Origin: Dryobates pubescens
Taxonomy: Eukaryota; Chordata; Aves; Piciformes; Picidae
Assembly (NCBI RefSeq): GCF_014839835.1
Contig: NC_071646.1
Span: 2,294,001 to 2,358,000 of the forward strand
DNA length: 64,000 nucleotides
Reading direction: 5' to 3'
Shown: positions 36,791-53,539 of the stretch, piece by piece
How positions within the stretch are numbered: position 1 is the stretch's first letter
Layout of the letters: every line of letters begins with the position of its first letter
The notes under the pieces: model-generated
Databases searched by the model: none
Told to the model about the DNA's origin: nothing
Seen by the model: the letters and a program-made list of their open reading frames with translations, nothing else
Program-made: the position numbers and the translations under genes

Positions 36791-37597
36791 CATCAGCCTT
36801 GGGAGAGCTAGGGAATGATGCCATGGCAGCAGCAGCAGTGCTGGTGGGAGGAGGTGCCCCGGGGTGCTCTGCTGCTGCTCCCTGCCCAGCCACACCGAAC
36901 CTGAGCGCGGGGCTGGGGCTGCTGCGTGTGAGCTGGGAAAACCTGGGCTGCCACCTTCTGAATGCAGTCCCAGAGCTGCCTTGGTGGCACTCGAGGGCTC
37001 TGCTGGCTGCCATGGCTGTGTTTCATCTTTGAAGCTGTTGGAAGGTGACCTGTGAGCTTGGACCTCAGGGGTGGATCAGCTCTGCTTTTGAGGCTGACAG
37101 CCTGAGGCGGTTTGAAACCCCTGAGTGAGTCAATCCCAGCTCCAGGGCGCTGGAGCTTCTCCCCTTTAACCAAAACCTCGGTGTTTTAGAAGCTGCTTTG
37201 AAGATTTTTCAGCTACTTTATTTCTCATGATCCCAAGCTGACTAAGAGAATTTCTTTCCAGCCAGCACTTGGTGCCACAGCCCCGGACAGAGGGACACCT
37301 CTGAGATGTGCCTGCAGGCAGGAGCTGCTGCCTGCCAGCTCTGCAAAGAGGCTGTTTGGGATGCAAATCCACAGGCTCTGGCCAAACTGGAACCAGGCAG
37401 GACTCAACCAGTCTGGTTACAGGAGATAAAATGGAGCTCACACTGCATCTTTAGAGCACATGAAGTGGTGTGGGGGTTGTGTGTGTGGAAGAGCTGGGAG
37501 AAGAAATCAAACCTCAGAAGGACTGAAGCAAACTGCAGCTGGGAGTCGAAGACTGAGGGTGGCAGCTCCTTGGCAGGTGCCAGCAGGGTCATAGGAG
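36791..37597. other. Intergenic, nothing recognised
   Basis: Unique sequence. A minus-strand AATAAA near 37217 is 3 kb beyond the RAB7B stop and could end a long 3'UTR, but this is not supported otherwise. Confidence 0.4.
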
Positions 37598-38005
37598 CAC
37601 AGACTCAGAGAATGGGTTGGGTTGGAAGGGACCTTAAAGATCAGCTAGTTCCAACCCCCCCTGCCATGGGCAAGGACACCTTCCACTCTACCAGGCTGCT
37701 CAAAGCCTCACCCAGCCTGGTCCTGAACATTTCCAGGGATGAGGTGTCCACAACCTGTCTGAGCAACCTGTTCCAGAGTCTCACCAGCCTCACTCAAAAG
37801 AATTTCTTCCTCATGTCCAGTCTCAGTCTCCCCTCTTCCAGCTCAAAGCCACTGTCCCTTGTCCTGTCACTCCCAGCCCTTGTCACAAGTCCCTCTCCAG
37901 CTCTCCTGTAGCCCCCTTCAGGCACTGGAAGGCTGCCCTTAGGTCTCCCTGGAGCCTTCTCTTCTCCAGACCAAACAACCCCAACTCCCTCATCCTTCTT
38001 CATAG
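37598..38005 (-). repeat. CR1 copy
   Basis: CAGAGAATGGGTTGGGTTGG at the tail, reading back to AACCCCAACTCCCTCATCCT. Confidence 0.93.
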
Positions 38006-38557
38006 TCAGGACCATTTCCTTTTGGTGCTCAGCATCTGGGCTGGGCTTTTACTGGGTTTTTGTGTGCAGCTTCAGCCAGTGAATGCACAGCTGTGGAGGC
38101 AGAGGTGCAGCCTGGCTGTGCTGGCCAAGCTGAGCCCAGCATCCCAGCTGGGAAGTGCCTCAGAGATGGAATCCAGCTCAGGCTGAGTTGGTTTCTTGGC
38201 TGTCGTCACGGGCCAGGTGAGCTGGTACCTCTGGCTGCACAGGAACTCACTGACTCACACAAGGCAAATAATCTTTCCCCCCTTTGATTTTCACCCTGAG
38301 AAAATCTTGAGCTGACCTTGTTAATCCCACATGGTGCAAAACCTCCCCCTGCCCTTTATCAGGTTTCGGCTGCGGGGTAGTGTGACCAGCTTAGCACCTC
38401 TGGCAGCTCCTGCCAGCATCCTGCCTGGCACACAGCCACCCCCTTCAGGCTTCCAGCCTTCCTGGAGGGAAAAATTCCCCTGTGGGGCAATCCTGACTCT
38501 CCCAGGGCTGCTGGGCTGGCAGGACCAGGCCACTGCTCCTACCCAAGAGGGACAGAG

Positions 38558-38712
38558 GATCAGAGAATTGTTTTGGTTGGAGAAGACCTCTAAGCTCGCC
38601 CAAGTCCAACCATCAGCCCAACCCCACCATGGCCACTAAACCCTGTCCCCAAAGTGCCATGGCCACACATGGTTTAACCCCTCCAGGGATGGGGACTCCA
38701 CCACCTCCTCCA
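38558..38712 (-). repeat. CR1 3' end
   Basis: ATTGTTTTGGTTGGAGAAGA through CAACCCCACCATGGCCACTA to GGGGACTCCACCACCTCC. Confidence 0.9.
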
Positions 38713-40304
38713 CCCTGAAAGGGTTAATGCCCCTCTCCTCCCAGGATGGAGGGACAAATCCTGTCCCCGGCCTGGTGCCCAGATAAACACCTTGAGTGCT
38801 GTGTAAGGGGCAGGATGGGAACATCTCTACCAGCCTCTCAAGACAGGCTGTGGTGCTGTGGTCCCCATGCCCCCCATGCCAAGCCCTTGCTCAGGTTTCA
38901 CCCTGCCTGCCAGCCCCTGCCACTGCCACTCGTTGGTCCTGGGTGGGGAACAGCTACAACAGGGCTGCTGCTCAAGGAAAGGTTCTGGGTGATGCCAGGG
39001 CAGAACCCCCTTGGCCCCTGGCAAGATCCATGGGACCACTGTGATCAGTATGGATGGGTCTGGAGGAGGGGTGGCAAGAGGGCAGGGGGTCCCATGGGGC
39101 AGGGTGCCTGGATGAGGGCCTCCTGAGGTCCATCCAGCCCTATGGCTCTGCAGCAGGCAGCGTGCTGCAGCCTCAGGGATGAGGGTCCCACGCTGGCAGG
39201 GAAGATGGCATGGGGTGGCCACGGCCACCTCTCCAGCCAGCCCCAGCTCGTGTCCCGACAGCTTCCCGAAGGTGCCGGACGGGATGAAGGCAGGAAGGGA
39301 AGTGAGTGCTCAGCTCCCTCTGCTGACAGCCAGCCCAGCCAGGCCACCGCCGCGAAGCCTTTGCATGAGGCCCCTGATGCCTCCTCTCTCCCCCGATGCC
39401 TCCTCTCTCCCCCGATGCCTCCTCTCTCCCCCGACCCACGATTTGTCCAGCTCCAAAACGCAACCTCCCTGCCCTGAGCAGCTGGCACAGGCTCAGAGCT
39501 GCTGGCCTGGCTGCAGCATGGCTCAGGAGGAGAGCCCAAAGCCCCCATCCCACCCCATCCCACCCCACCCCACCCCACCCCACCACATCCCATCCCATCC
39601 CCCTGCTGCTTAGCACAGGAGCAGTTGGTGCTGCACACATGTAAACAAAACTGACATCTTTCATTTCCCTTTCTTTACAACCAACCCTTGCAAAGTGCTT
39701 CCCTGAGGAGCCCCCCTGGTGAGGCAGGGGGAGGCTGTCTGGCAGGGGGCTGCATGGGGACACTGAGGCACGGAACGGTCACATCCTCAGCAGCTGACCC
39801 CAGGAGGGCACCCAGCTGCTCCCAGACTTGTGCCATGGCCACCAGCCCCACTTGGCCCCCACCCCAGCCCAGGACACAGTGTGAGTGCCATGGGGCCACC
39901 AATCCACACGTCAGGGAGGGTCACCCCCGGGGCCAAGGTGGTGGTCTCTGAAGGGCACCCCGAGCGGTGCCCAGCTCCCTGGCACCATCAGTGCAGGGGG
40001 ATTGCCCACTCAGGTGCCAGGCAGCAGCAGATCAAGGGGGATGAGGCCACTGTGATGCAGCAGTGACCTGGGAGGCTGCTGGTTTGGGGGAGCAGCTCCA
40101 GAGGGGTGGGAAGCAGCGAGTCCTGGTGGTGCGCAGCCAGCTGGCCCCTGCACGTCGAGTGGGAGCCATCCTGTGGCCACCCTGTGCCCTGGCTTGCCCA
40201 GTCTCTGTGGCCAGAATGGGGTGAGTGGGGGGCATGGGACCCCCGGGGCAGGGCCCCAAGCCTTAGGAAGGGGAGGGTCTGGCACGCCACGGGACAGCTT
40301 GGGG
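38713..40304. other. RAB7B 3' flank/3'UTR with short tandem repeats
   Basis: No gene is recognised. It holds three copies of a 19-bp unit (CGATGCCTCCTCTCTCCCC, 39374-39432) and a (CCCAC/CCCAT)n run at 39543-39602. No canonical minus-strand AATAAA lies near the RAB7B stop. Confidence 0.55.
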
Positions 40305-42797
40305 TCAGCAGCAGCGCTTCCTGGGCTTGTCGTAGGGAGTGAGTTTGATGGAGTCGGTTAAGTAACTCTCAAAAATCCCTTTGTACTGGAAGAAAAACAC
40401 ACAGAGAAAGTTAAGGGTGAGAGAGGCCAGCTCGGGGCCAGGGGAGCACCAACCCGGCCTCCATTTGTGACTGAAGACAAACCCCAGGTGAAAGCCAGGG
40501 AGCAGGCTCCCCCTGCTCGTCTGCCGCGGGGCCAGGAGGGTCCCCGTGGGGCGGCCGCTAGAGGACGGTGCTGGAGCGCTGTGCGGTGCTGCTCAGCCCT
40601 TGCGGCACCGCGGGCAGGGGACCGGCAGCCCCTGTCCCCCCCTGACTGCGTGGAGAGCTGCTGTAAGAACCCAAAAGCTCTCTGCAAGGGGCTGCGGTGA
40701 CAGGACGAGGGACAACGGTTCGAAACGAGAGCAGGGGAGCTGTAGATGGGAAGTTAGGAGGAAGTTCTTTGCTCTGAGGGCGGTGGAACGTTGCAAGGGG
40801 CTGCCCAGGGAGGTTGTGGGTGCCCCCTCCTTGTAGGTATTGAAAGCCAGGCTGGATGAGGCCTTGAGCAAGCTGCTCTAGTGTGAGGTGTCCCTGCCCA
40901 TGGAACTGGATGAGCTTTAAGGTCCCTTCCAGCCCAAACCATTCTGTGGTTCTCTTTCCTGGGGCTCTTTACAAATAGCAGCTGCTCTGCCTCAGGGGTT
41001 CAGTCAGCTCAGCTCTGGGGGTGGCTGAGCCTGCTGCCAGCCCAGGTGGGTGCCAGGCTGCTGCTCACCGTGGTCAGTGCCTGCTTTGCCAGGGTCTCGA
41101 AAGCCTCAGCAACGTTGATGTTGTTCTTGGCACTGACTTCAAAGTAAGGGATGTCCTTCTCCTTGCACCAGGCTGAGGCCATCTCCTTGGGTACCTGTGG
41201 GGGAAGGAGGATGGAGCAGTGGCACACAACTGCTTCCTTCCTGCTTCCCTCAGCGGGGACAAGCTCTGCCATGAAGGGCAGCGAGGGAACGGTGCCCTCT
41301 GGGAGGCCTGGGGAGGTGGCAGCGCTGGGTGCCCAGCACCTCCTCTCCCAGTAGCTCTGGTTTTCCCGAGGGCATTGGAAGGAGGCTGATTCTGCAGAGG
41401 GATCAGCACTTGTCAGCCAGGAGGGCACTGAGGTGTCCCCATCCGTGCACCCCACGCTCTCCCCTCCCCCCTCACCTGCCGGTCACAGATGTCTATTTTG
41501 TTCCCCAGCACGACCATGGGGAAATCCTGCTCCCTTGGAATGACCTTCTCCAGAAAGTCATCTCTCCAGTTGTCCAGGGCTTCAAAGGACTCCCTGTCTG
41601 TCACATCAAAGGCCAGCATGCAGCCGTCTGAGCCTTTGTAGAAGGTTGACACCATGGACCGGAACCGCTCCTGGCCTCCTGTGTCCCAGATCTAGGGCAG
41701 AGGAGAGCACAGGCACAGAGGCAGGACGTGAGCAGCTCGCTGCCCTGTGAAGCTCAGGGCACCCCAAAACCCAGGGGGGACTTCAGTGTGGTTCACAGAG
41801 GCTGAAAATCAGGCTCTGCAAATCCATTCCCTCCCACCTCAGGACACCAGCAGGCATCTCGGGACAGCAGGACATGGAGGTTGGACCAGGTGGGGGTTGG
41901 ACCAGGTGGGGGTTGGACCAGGTGGCCTTTAAAGGTCCCTTGCAACCTAAAGCATACTATGATTCCGTGACTCCTAGTCACAGTCCTAGTGATAGGACCA
42001 GGGGGAATGGAATGAAGCTGGAGGTGGGGAGATTGAGGCTGGAGGTGAGGAGGAAGTTCTTCATCCATCAGAGTGGTGAAGCTCTGGAATGGGTTGTCCA
42101 GGGAGGTGGTTGAAGCCCCAGCCCTGGAGGTGTTTAAGGCCAGGCTGGATGAGGCTCTGGGCAGCCTGATCTAGTGTGGGGTGTCCCTGCCCATGGCAGG
42201 GGGGTTGGAACTAGATGATCCTTGTGGTCCCTTCCAACCCTGACTGACACTATGACTCTTCTGAAAGCATTGGAACAGGCTGCCCAGGGAGGTGGTGGAG
42301 TGCCCATGCCTGGGGGTGGCACCTGGGGACATGGTTCCGTGGCCACAGTGCTCTTAGGTCAATGCTTTGACTCAATGATCTTAGAGGTCTTCTCCAGCCA
42401 TGACAACCCTATGATCCCACAACATGGTGGGACACAGGTGCCCATGGGAGCAGGGTGGGCACCCTGGCCAGTCCCAGCCCTGCTCACCTGCAGCTTCAGG
42501 GGGGTGCTGTCCACCGAGAGGACCTTGGTGAGGATGCTGGCGCCCAGCGTGGTGCGGTAATCCTCGTAGAAGGTCTTGTGCACGTACTGGTGCAGGAGGG
42601 AGGTTTTGCCCACACTGGTGGGAGGGAAAGGACAGGGGTGAGGAGCAGGGACTGGTGGCAGTAAGGATGGGGGCTGTGCACCCCCAGGCCCCCAGGCCAG
42701 CACGCACCTGGGGCTCCCCTCCCGTCACCAGCCCCACTCCTTACCCCAGAGCTCCTATGATGATGATCTTCAGGTCCACCTTCTTGCTGGCATCCAT
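40305..42797 (-). CDS. RAB7B: RAB7B, late endosome/trans-Golgi Rab GTPase (5 coding exons)
   Basis: Coding exons in transcript order: 42797-42745, 42614-42488, 41691-41476, 41194-41069, 40385-40305. Together they give 603 nt and 200 aa (human 199). All five Rab G motifs are visible: P-loop GALGVGKT (15-22), switch I YRTTLGAS with T40, WDTGGQERF with the catalytic-type Q67, NKID (124-127) and SAK (153-155). The protein ends in the double-cysteine prenylation signal KRCC. The stretch YFEVSAKNNINVAEAFETLA and the C-terminal DSIKLTP separate it from RAB7A and match RAB7B. In mammals it controls traffic between late endosomes, lysosomes and the trans-Golgi and dampens TLR4/TLR9 signalling. The start ATG at 42797 matches the mammalian start (MDASKKVDLK against MNPRKKVDLK). 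An in-frame ATG in the presumed first exon would add seven residues. No lesions are visible. Confidence 0.97.
40690..40962 (+). repeat. CR1 3' end (RAB7B last intron)
   Basis: GTGACAGGACGAGGGACAAC through GGCTGCCCAGGGAGGTTGTG to CCATTCTGTGGTTCT. Confidence 0.9.
41870..42420 (+). repeat. Cluster of three CR1 3' ends in tandem (RAB7B intron)
   Basis: Copies are about 41870-41975 (with GGTTGGACCAGGTGG three times), 41976-42257 and 42262-42420. All have the same orientation and end in ATGATTCC- or ACTATGACTC-type tails. Confidence 0.92.
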
Positions 42798-43099
42798 GGA
42801 TGGACCCTGCAGGGCAAGAGGAGGACCACCAGCTGCAGGGACTGGACAAGCCCTGCGGTGCTGGTGAAGGTGTGGGAGCAGCTGCTGCTCCCCACAGCCT
42901 CTCCCTGCTCCCACCCCAACCATTCCAGGGACCTGGCTCCTGCTGTGTCCTCACCACATCTGTGCCACCCAGCACCCTGCTGTGCTCAAGTCCCGGGTGT
43001 GTGTGGGGGGTGAGGATGGAGGGTGGGGGAGGCAGAAACCCCTGTGCTGAGCCCAGCCCACGGAGCAGTTCCCGAGGTGCTGGTGCAGGTCCGGGCACG

Positions 43100-43590
43100 C
43101 CGCCGTGCTGCTCCAGCTCATCACCATTAAACCCTGCTCTGAGCAACTTCCCTGCCTCTCCCTCTCCTTATAAAGTGAATTCCCTCCCCCCCAGACCTGG
43201 CACACGCTTTGGGGGTGGGGGGTTGGAAGTGCCATTTATTAAGGAAGACCACGGCCCCCTGGACTTGCCCTGGGTGCTCCAAGCACAGCCCAGAGATGCC
43301 ACCCAGCCTGGGAACACCCCGAGCGTCCCTCCCAGGCTGCATCCCCAACACGTCCTGGTGTCCCCACGTGCTCTGTGCCAGGAGCGCCTCAGCAAACCCC
43401 CTCCCGAGGTGGGGATGAGCATCCTTGGGTGGTCCCAGCAGCCCTGGCCAGGGGCACGGCGCCGACCAAGGCAGGGCTGGGAACCCTCAGTGAGAGCCCC
43501 AGCTCTGCATTTTTCCAGGATGAGTTGGCCGTTGCCCTTGGCACATCGCCCCTGCCAGGGAGGCTCCCGGCCGCGGGGTCCAGGCTTTCC
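43100..43590. other. RAB7B first intron, nothing recognised
   Basis: Intron 1 sequence between the presumed noncoding exon (43819) and exon 2 (42806). A minus-strand AATAAA near 43242 is probably incidental. Confidence 0.45.
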
Positions 43591-43818
43591 TGCACCCCTC
43601 TCCCACCCCGACCCAACCCTGGGCAGCGTCCCTGGCACCGGCAGAGCCTTGTGTCTCAGCCTGCACAAACTTCCCGGGGCTTCTGCCCCTTCCAGACGCA
43701 GATTTCTTGGCGACCAGGCGGTTCTAAGCTCAAAATGGAGTTTCCCAACCTGTTTGCCCACCGACTGCTGCTCTGGGGGTCCCCGGGGGCGGGAGGGGCT
43801 GGAGGGCAGCGCACTCAC

Positions 43819-44050
43819 CTGCCAGGGCATCCTCCTGCCGGGCGGCCGAAGCTGCGGGCTCGGTTCCAGCCGGCGGCCCGGGGAGGGACGGGAGGAGAGA
43901 GGAGGATCCGGGCGAGGGCGGCCGGGCTCGGCGGAGTGCTGCGGGGCCCCGAGCTGTGACATCAGCACAAAGGGGCCGAGAGCCTGCCGGGGCTGGCGGA
44001 GGAGCTGCGGGCGGCTGCTGCCATGCCGCCGCAATCCCCACCGCTCCCTT
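43819..44050 (-). promoter_or_regulatory. RAB7B: RAB7B first exon and CpG-island promoter region
   Basis: On the minus strand a good splice donor (CAG followed by GTGAGT) sits at 43819/43818. The exon 2 acceptor is at 42806, nine bases before the RAB7B ATG. The GC- and CpG-rich block of about 43590-44260 spans this exon, as expected for a housekeeping-type promoter. The transcription start is not defined; the upstream end given is a guess. A CRE-like TGACATCA lies near 43957. This exon ends with ATGCCCTGGCAG, which splices in frame to the coding exon. Confidence 0.6.
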
Positions 44051-44259
44051 GCCTGCTCCCCGGCTTGCGGACTGATGGAGGGAGGAGAACAAAGCTCCCC
44101 CCGCGTCCTGGGGCTTGGGATTGACGTTTGGCCTCTCCTCTAGCTCGGGATTCCCCGGGAGCGTTTGCCACCTTGCCGGGACTCCCGGACTGGGATCCCG
44201 CCGGGAGGTTGTTTAGGACTGGAGAACAAAAGCCCAGGGGGGCTACCAGCAGCATTCCT

Positions 44260-46799
44260 GCGGGAACCACCCTGGGCTTTGCTCTGGCAGCTCCGATGGT
44301 GTGGGATAGGATAAGCGGCTTTGGGGGCTGGGGGCAGTGAGGGGACAGCGGCAGATGAGATGTGGCTGGGGGCTCAGTCTGGCAGAGCTGGGGTAGCAGA
44401 GGGGCAGAGGTCCCTTTGGGGGGGCTGTGGGCTTTGTGCAGCTGCTTCTTCTTCTGCATTCAGAGGAGGGGCAGGGTGGGAAGCAGGAGTGCTTGCAGCC
44501 CCTCCTGCCACATCCCTGCCACCTCCAGTCCTTAGGGACTCCCACCCAGTCCCTCTGAGGCCACCAGCTTTTGCTTCTCCACGGCTTGCCCTCAGTTCTG
44601 CAGACATCTCTGATGGGATCTCAGGGAAGATCCTGGCACTCAGCAGGACAAATCCTCCTCCTCCTCTTTCCCAGGTGTAATTCTGGGACCTGTCTGGCCA
44701 GAAAAATCTGTTTTGTTCCCCCCACAGGGCAAGTGTGAGGAGGAGCTGGGATGAGATGGGAGAAGCACCCGAGCCAGTTCTCACTGGTGGTGGGTAAAAG
44801 GCTGGGGTTTCCCTGGAGCAGGTCTCTCCTAATCCCTCTTTTGAGCTATTTTCATCCTACTGCTTCACCTTTGCCCTTGAAGCAAGACTCTCTTGTCCAG
44901 CCTCCTCCCCTGACTCCTTCTGCCCTTGCTCCTCTCAGTGTGTCCCTCCAAGCCCAGTGGGATGGAGGCTGCTCAGCCAGTCAGATGGCTGATGCCTCTC
45001 CATGCTGGTGGAGATGGGGCTGGTGGTTGTGTAGCTGCAGCTGGTGCCTGCTGCCACTTCTCCTTTTGGGCAGCACCCATCAGGGCAGCCAGCCCAGGCT
45101 CGGTGCTGGCTCCTGCTTTTGTTTGATTTCGCAGGGAAAGAGATTTCCCCCAAGCTCCTGCTCTCCTTTACTGCTCCTGCTGAGAGCTTCACCCTGGATT
45201 GAGGCAGTGGGTGTAGAGGAGGTGATGGCCAAGACATTGCTCAGCAGCTCCTGGCAACCACAGCTACAATCCTGTCCTGACTGCTTCAGCAAGTCAGCAA
45301 TTCTGAGGGGGAAAAAAATAGCATGGGTTTCGTGCCCTGTGACTGTGAGGATGATCTTGCAGCTAGGAAATGACAAAACACAGGCTGGGGACTGCCATGT
45401 CCAGAGGAAAGGCTCCTGTGGGCAAGGAGAGGACAGGCTGCTCCCTGGGGCAAGGCTGGCAGGGCAGGGAGAGTGAAGGAGGAAAGCAAAAGGCATCCAA
45501 GTGACTAATCCATTTCCTGTGGCTGTTTGTCCACTTCTGCTCCTTGGGAGACTTGGTGGAACAACATTCATGGAGCATCTGCTGTGTGCAGGGAGGAGGG
45601 CTGGAGGGGGCCACCCAAACCCTGCCAGGAAGAGGTGGGCTGCTCTGGGGTCTCAAGAGCACATGGCACCAGAGCAGCCCTGGTTAAGCCCCAGACTGGG
45701 CCACCTCTTGCTGCTGGCCAGTGTCTGGGGACACTGAGTGGTCCCTTGTGCTAGGCAAGCTGCCTGCTCCCCTGCTGCCTATGGTGGGTTGGTGCCCAGC
45801 AGCACCTTGGTGTGCTAAGAGTTAAGGTGGAAGAGGGAGAGGAGACCTTTGTCCAGCTGCCCAGCACCTTATCTGCTGCTGAGGTGAAGTCAGTGCAGGA
45901 ACTGGGTACAGAAAGCATGTGCTGGTCAGGGGCACAATAAAGGCTCTGAGTGAGGTGGATTCTTTACTGCAAACAACAAGGCAGAGCCACAAAGTTTACA
46001 GCCGGATCTGAACCCTCCGATGCTCTCAGACCCAGCCCTGAGGTCTGCTCAGGTCTGGGAAGGGTGCAGCAGGCACCAAGCCTGGCCATGAGGACCCTGG
46101 CACCCCGCTGCAGGGCTGTGCTGTGGTGTCAGCCAGGAAAGCTGAGCACAGGCAGGGATAAAAATAACCCTTCAGTGTGCTTCCCTTTCTCACTGCCTTC
46201 CTTGCGTGTGGAGGGATGCCTCAGGCATGAGCCACAATTGCTCATCACTGTCACCAAGTCACACGCACTGACTCCTGGGGGCCCCTGTGGCTGCTAGCCC
46301 CCCCCTGGACCCACAGCCCCAAAACCAGCCCAGTCATGGCCACTGGCAGCAGAGCTGGGCAGCTGGTTTGCCTTCTCTTGCTTTGTTCACCCCCAGCTGC
46401 TTTGTCTTTGCAAGAGCCTGGAGGTCAGAGCAAAACCCACTGGAAACCCCTGGCTGCCCTGGGAGTGCTGTGGCACAGGAAGAGGCCCAGGGTCTCTCCA
46501 GCCTGCTTGGTACCTTCATGTTTGGCAGCATCAGCTCAGCCTGCTCCAGTCACACATTTTCTGCATGAACTTGCTGCTCCCTGAGTCCCAGCCCTGCCCC
46601 TACCCACAGCCATCCCCTTGGGCTGGGCAAGGAGCTCAGGGATGCCCAGAATCACCTCAGGGCACTTGCAAAGTGTCCTCTTCTGCCCATGGGTATGTCC
46701 CAGACAAGAAACCTCAGAGGCTGAGCTTTCAGCTCCAGCATCTCCTGCACCACCAAGCTTTCCTCCAGAGTGAGGAGACCCCAAGCATGCAGCCCCAAA
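44260..46799. other. Intergenic between CTSE and RAB7B, nothing recognised
   Basis: GC-rich, mostly unique sequence with no exon, RNA gene or repeat identified. Confidence 0.45.
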
Positions 46800-47260
46800 G
46801 GGGGAATCCAAAGAAGGGCAATGAAGCTGGGGAAGGGTCTGGAGAGCAGGGCTGGTGAGGAGCAGCTGGGGGGCCTGGGGGTCTTTAGTCTGGAGGAAAG
46901 GAGGCTGAGGAGAGACCTTCTGGTTCTTTACAACTCCTGAAAAGAGGCTGGAGCCGAGTGGGACTTGGTCTCTTCTCCCAAGGAACAAGAGATGGGACAA
47001 GAAATGGCCTCAAGGTGTGACAGGGGAGGCTTAGCTTGGGCATGAGGAACAATTTCTTCCCTGGAAGGGTTGTTAAGCCCTGGAAGAGGCTGCCCAAGGC
47101 AGTGGTGGAGTCCCCACCCCTGGTGGGTGTTAAAAGCTGTGTATATGTGGTGCTGAGGGACGTGGCTTAGTGGTGACCTGGCAGTGCTGGGTTAAGGGTT
47201 GAACTTGATGAGCTTAAAGGTCTCTTGCAACCAGAATGGTTCCATGACTCTAGCTAACAC
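46800..47260 (+). repeat. CR1 copy downstream of CTSE
   Basis: AAGAAGGGCAATGAAGCTGG through GGAAGAGGCTGCCCAAGGCA to GTTCCATGACTCTAGCT. Confidence 0.92.
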
Positions 47261-47342
47261 TCCAGTACAAGCCAGCCTTGGGCTGCAGGACTGCTTCTGT
47301 GCTCTTCCACATGACCATGGTGGGGGTTGTGTCACTGAAGCT

Positions 47343-47348
47343 TTTATT
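47343..47348 (-). terminator. CTSE: CTSE poly(A) signal AATAAA
   Basis: A perfect AATAAA reads on the minus strand about 255 nt after the CTSE stop codon, implying a short 3'UTR. It lies just beyond a CR1 copy that ends near 47260 on the far side. Confidence 0.7.
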
Positions 47349-47602
47349 GACCTGTGTTTCCAAAAGGGGAATCTGTGAAGGAGGTCACAGAGCTGCTCAG
47401 GACACTTTGCTACTCAGCATGAAACAGCTTCCTGGCGTGGTCTGGACTCCTGCTGTGCTCTCCAGCCGTGGTCCTGGGCTGTCTTCATGGTCCTGGGGTA
47501 TCTTCACGGCCTCCAGGGACACTGATGCAGTGGTGAAATCCCCTGCCCTGCCCAAGGCAGCAGCCTGGTGGCTCCATTCCCATCCCATGGGATGCCACAG
47601 CC

Positions 47603-52059
<4,457 letters not shown>

Positions 52060-52097
52060 GTCGGCGGTGGCAGCGCTGGCCGGAGCTGGGCTGTGCT

Positions 52098-52140
52098 CTT
52101 ATAGCAGCAGGAAGAGGCTGCGGCCGCGATAACGCCGCGC
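52098..52140 (-). promoter_or_regulatory. CTSE: CTSE core promoter: TATA box and upstream GATA motif
   Basis: TATAAG reads on the minus strand at 52103-52098, only 39 nt from the CTSE start codon. Usual TATA spacing would leave a 5'UTR of about 10-20 nt. A GATAAC motif lies on the plus strand near 52127, within a GC-rich stretch. GATA factors are known to drive mammalian CTSE, but here this is only a motif match. Confidence 0.5.
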
Positions 52141-52189
52141 TCGGAGCCAGCGCGGGGCTGTGGCAGCGCCAATGAATCACTGTCCCCGG

Positions 52190-53539
52190 CCCAGGTGAGG
52201 CACGACGTGGGCCCCGGGGTCAAGTTTGTTTTTGTGGGCGAGGGGCCGGCGGCAGCACACCTGGGTGGTGCCCAGGGGCCTGCCGGCTGCCGGGCAGGGG
52301 GCTGTCGGTTGCTTTGGGGGGCAGTGAGGGTACCACAGGGTGGGGTCTCCATCCCTCTGCCTCCATCTCAGTGCCAGCCTCTCATCTACTGGACATTGCA
52401 CCGCCCAGCTGTGCTGGTGGAACCCCCTCAAGATGCTCCAGGGGAACATTTTGCCTTCCCCCTGCCTCACAGACACCCCCAGGGACCCGGCCACGGGGTG
52501 CTGCCCATTCTGACAGCTGCAGAGGGGGTGCAGGACAGGGCTGTGCTCCTAGCACAGGGCAAACCTTCAACGGCAGAGAGTAATCAGCAGTGAGGAACTG
52601 CTCAGGAATCTGCAACTTTCCCTTGTGCAGGGCAGTGAGGGCCCTCAAATCTGGGCCTGTGATTGTGGGACAGAGGAGCTTTTCCTGTCCCTGGCTTAAA
52701 ATTCCTTTCCAGAGTGCCTTTGGCGTGGAGGTGGAGATGTGGGGGGCACAGCAGCGCTGCAGCTGGGTGCATTCCCTGCATCTCCCCATGCCCAGCTTGG
52801 CAGCTGCCCTATTTTTTCACCCAGCAGCTTCCACACAAAGTTTTCCTCTGTATCCTTCTTGAGATGCAGCTGTCTGGAGCAGCCAAAGCCTATATTCAGA
52901 GGAAAGACTTCAACCCTCCCCCCCAAAAAAGCCCTTCCTGAAACAAAAGCAGCTGCAGCACCGAGTGCCAGATCAGCTGAAAGCGGAGAGCCGATTGTTC
53001 CGGACATGGTTTATAACACCACCACCACCCCCCTCCCAGAATCAAATCCTGTCAGGAAAACCCTGCCTGAAGGGCCAGTGGGCTTCTGAGATAAAAACCC
53101 AAGGGTGAGCTGCAGCCCAGACACTCCAAAAGCACTCCAGGCAAAACCAGCTTGCTCAGGGGGAAAAGATTTCCCCAATTGGATCATCCTAATCTGCAGG
53201 CTGGCGGCGGAGGATTCGGCGTCGAAAATGGGAAGATGAAAAGAAGGAAAGAGGCCAAACCCTCCCTTTAGAAATGGGTTTGAAGCTCAGCAAAGCTGGG
53301 TTGGGGTTTGGGTTTTGTTGTTGTTGTTGGGGTTTTTTTTTTTGCCTTGCTGTTAGTTAGCTAAATAAGTTTCAAACTTGGGCTCCTAACAGGGAAAGAA
53401 ATCAAAGCCTTGGTTTCAGGTTGAACAAAATGGTGTGTGGGGTTTCCCCTCCTCCCCCCCAAAAAAGTACATCTTTTGGATGTATTGGTCCAGAAAAATG
53501 GAGGGGGGAAAGTTTCTGCTTCAGTTGTAGCTCAAGAAT
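52190..53539. other. Intergenic upstream of CTSE, nothing recognised
   Basis: Unique sequence with an AGATAA GATA-type motif at 53089-53094 and a short GTT repeat near 53318. Confidence 0.45.

Noticed and set aside
43236-43246. Minus-strand AATAAA in RAB7B intron 1
   Set aside because: It lies upstream of the coding exons and has no gene ending before it; most likely incidental.
42800-44143. Plus-strand open frame of 447 codons
   Set aside because: It lies antisense to RAB7B exon 2, intron 1 and the CpG island. GC-rich DNA has few stops, and the composition (P, G, S, R) is typical of non-coding GC-rich sequence.
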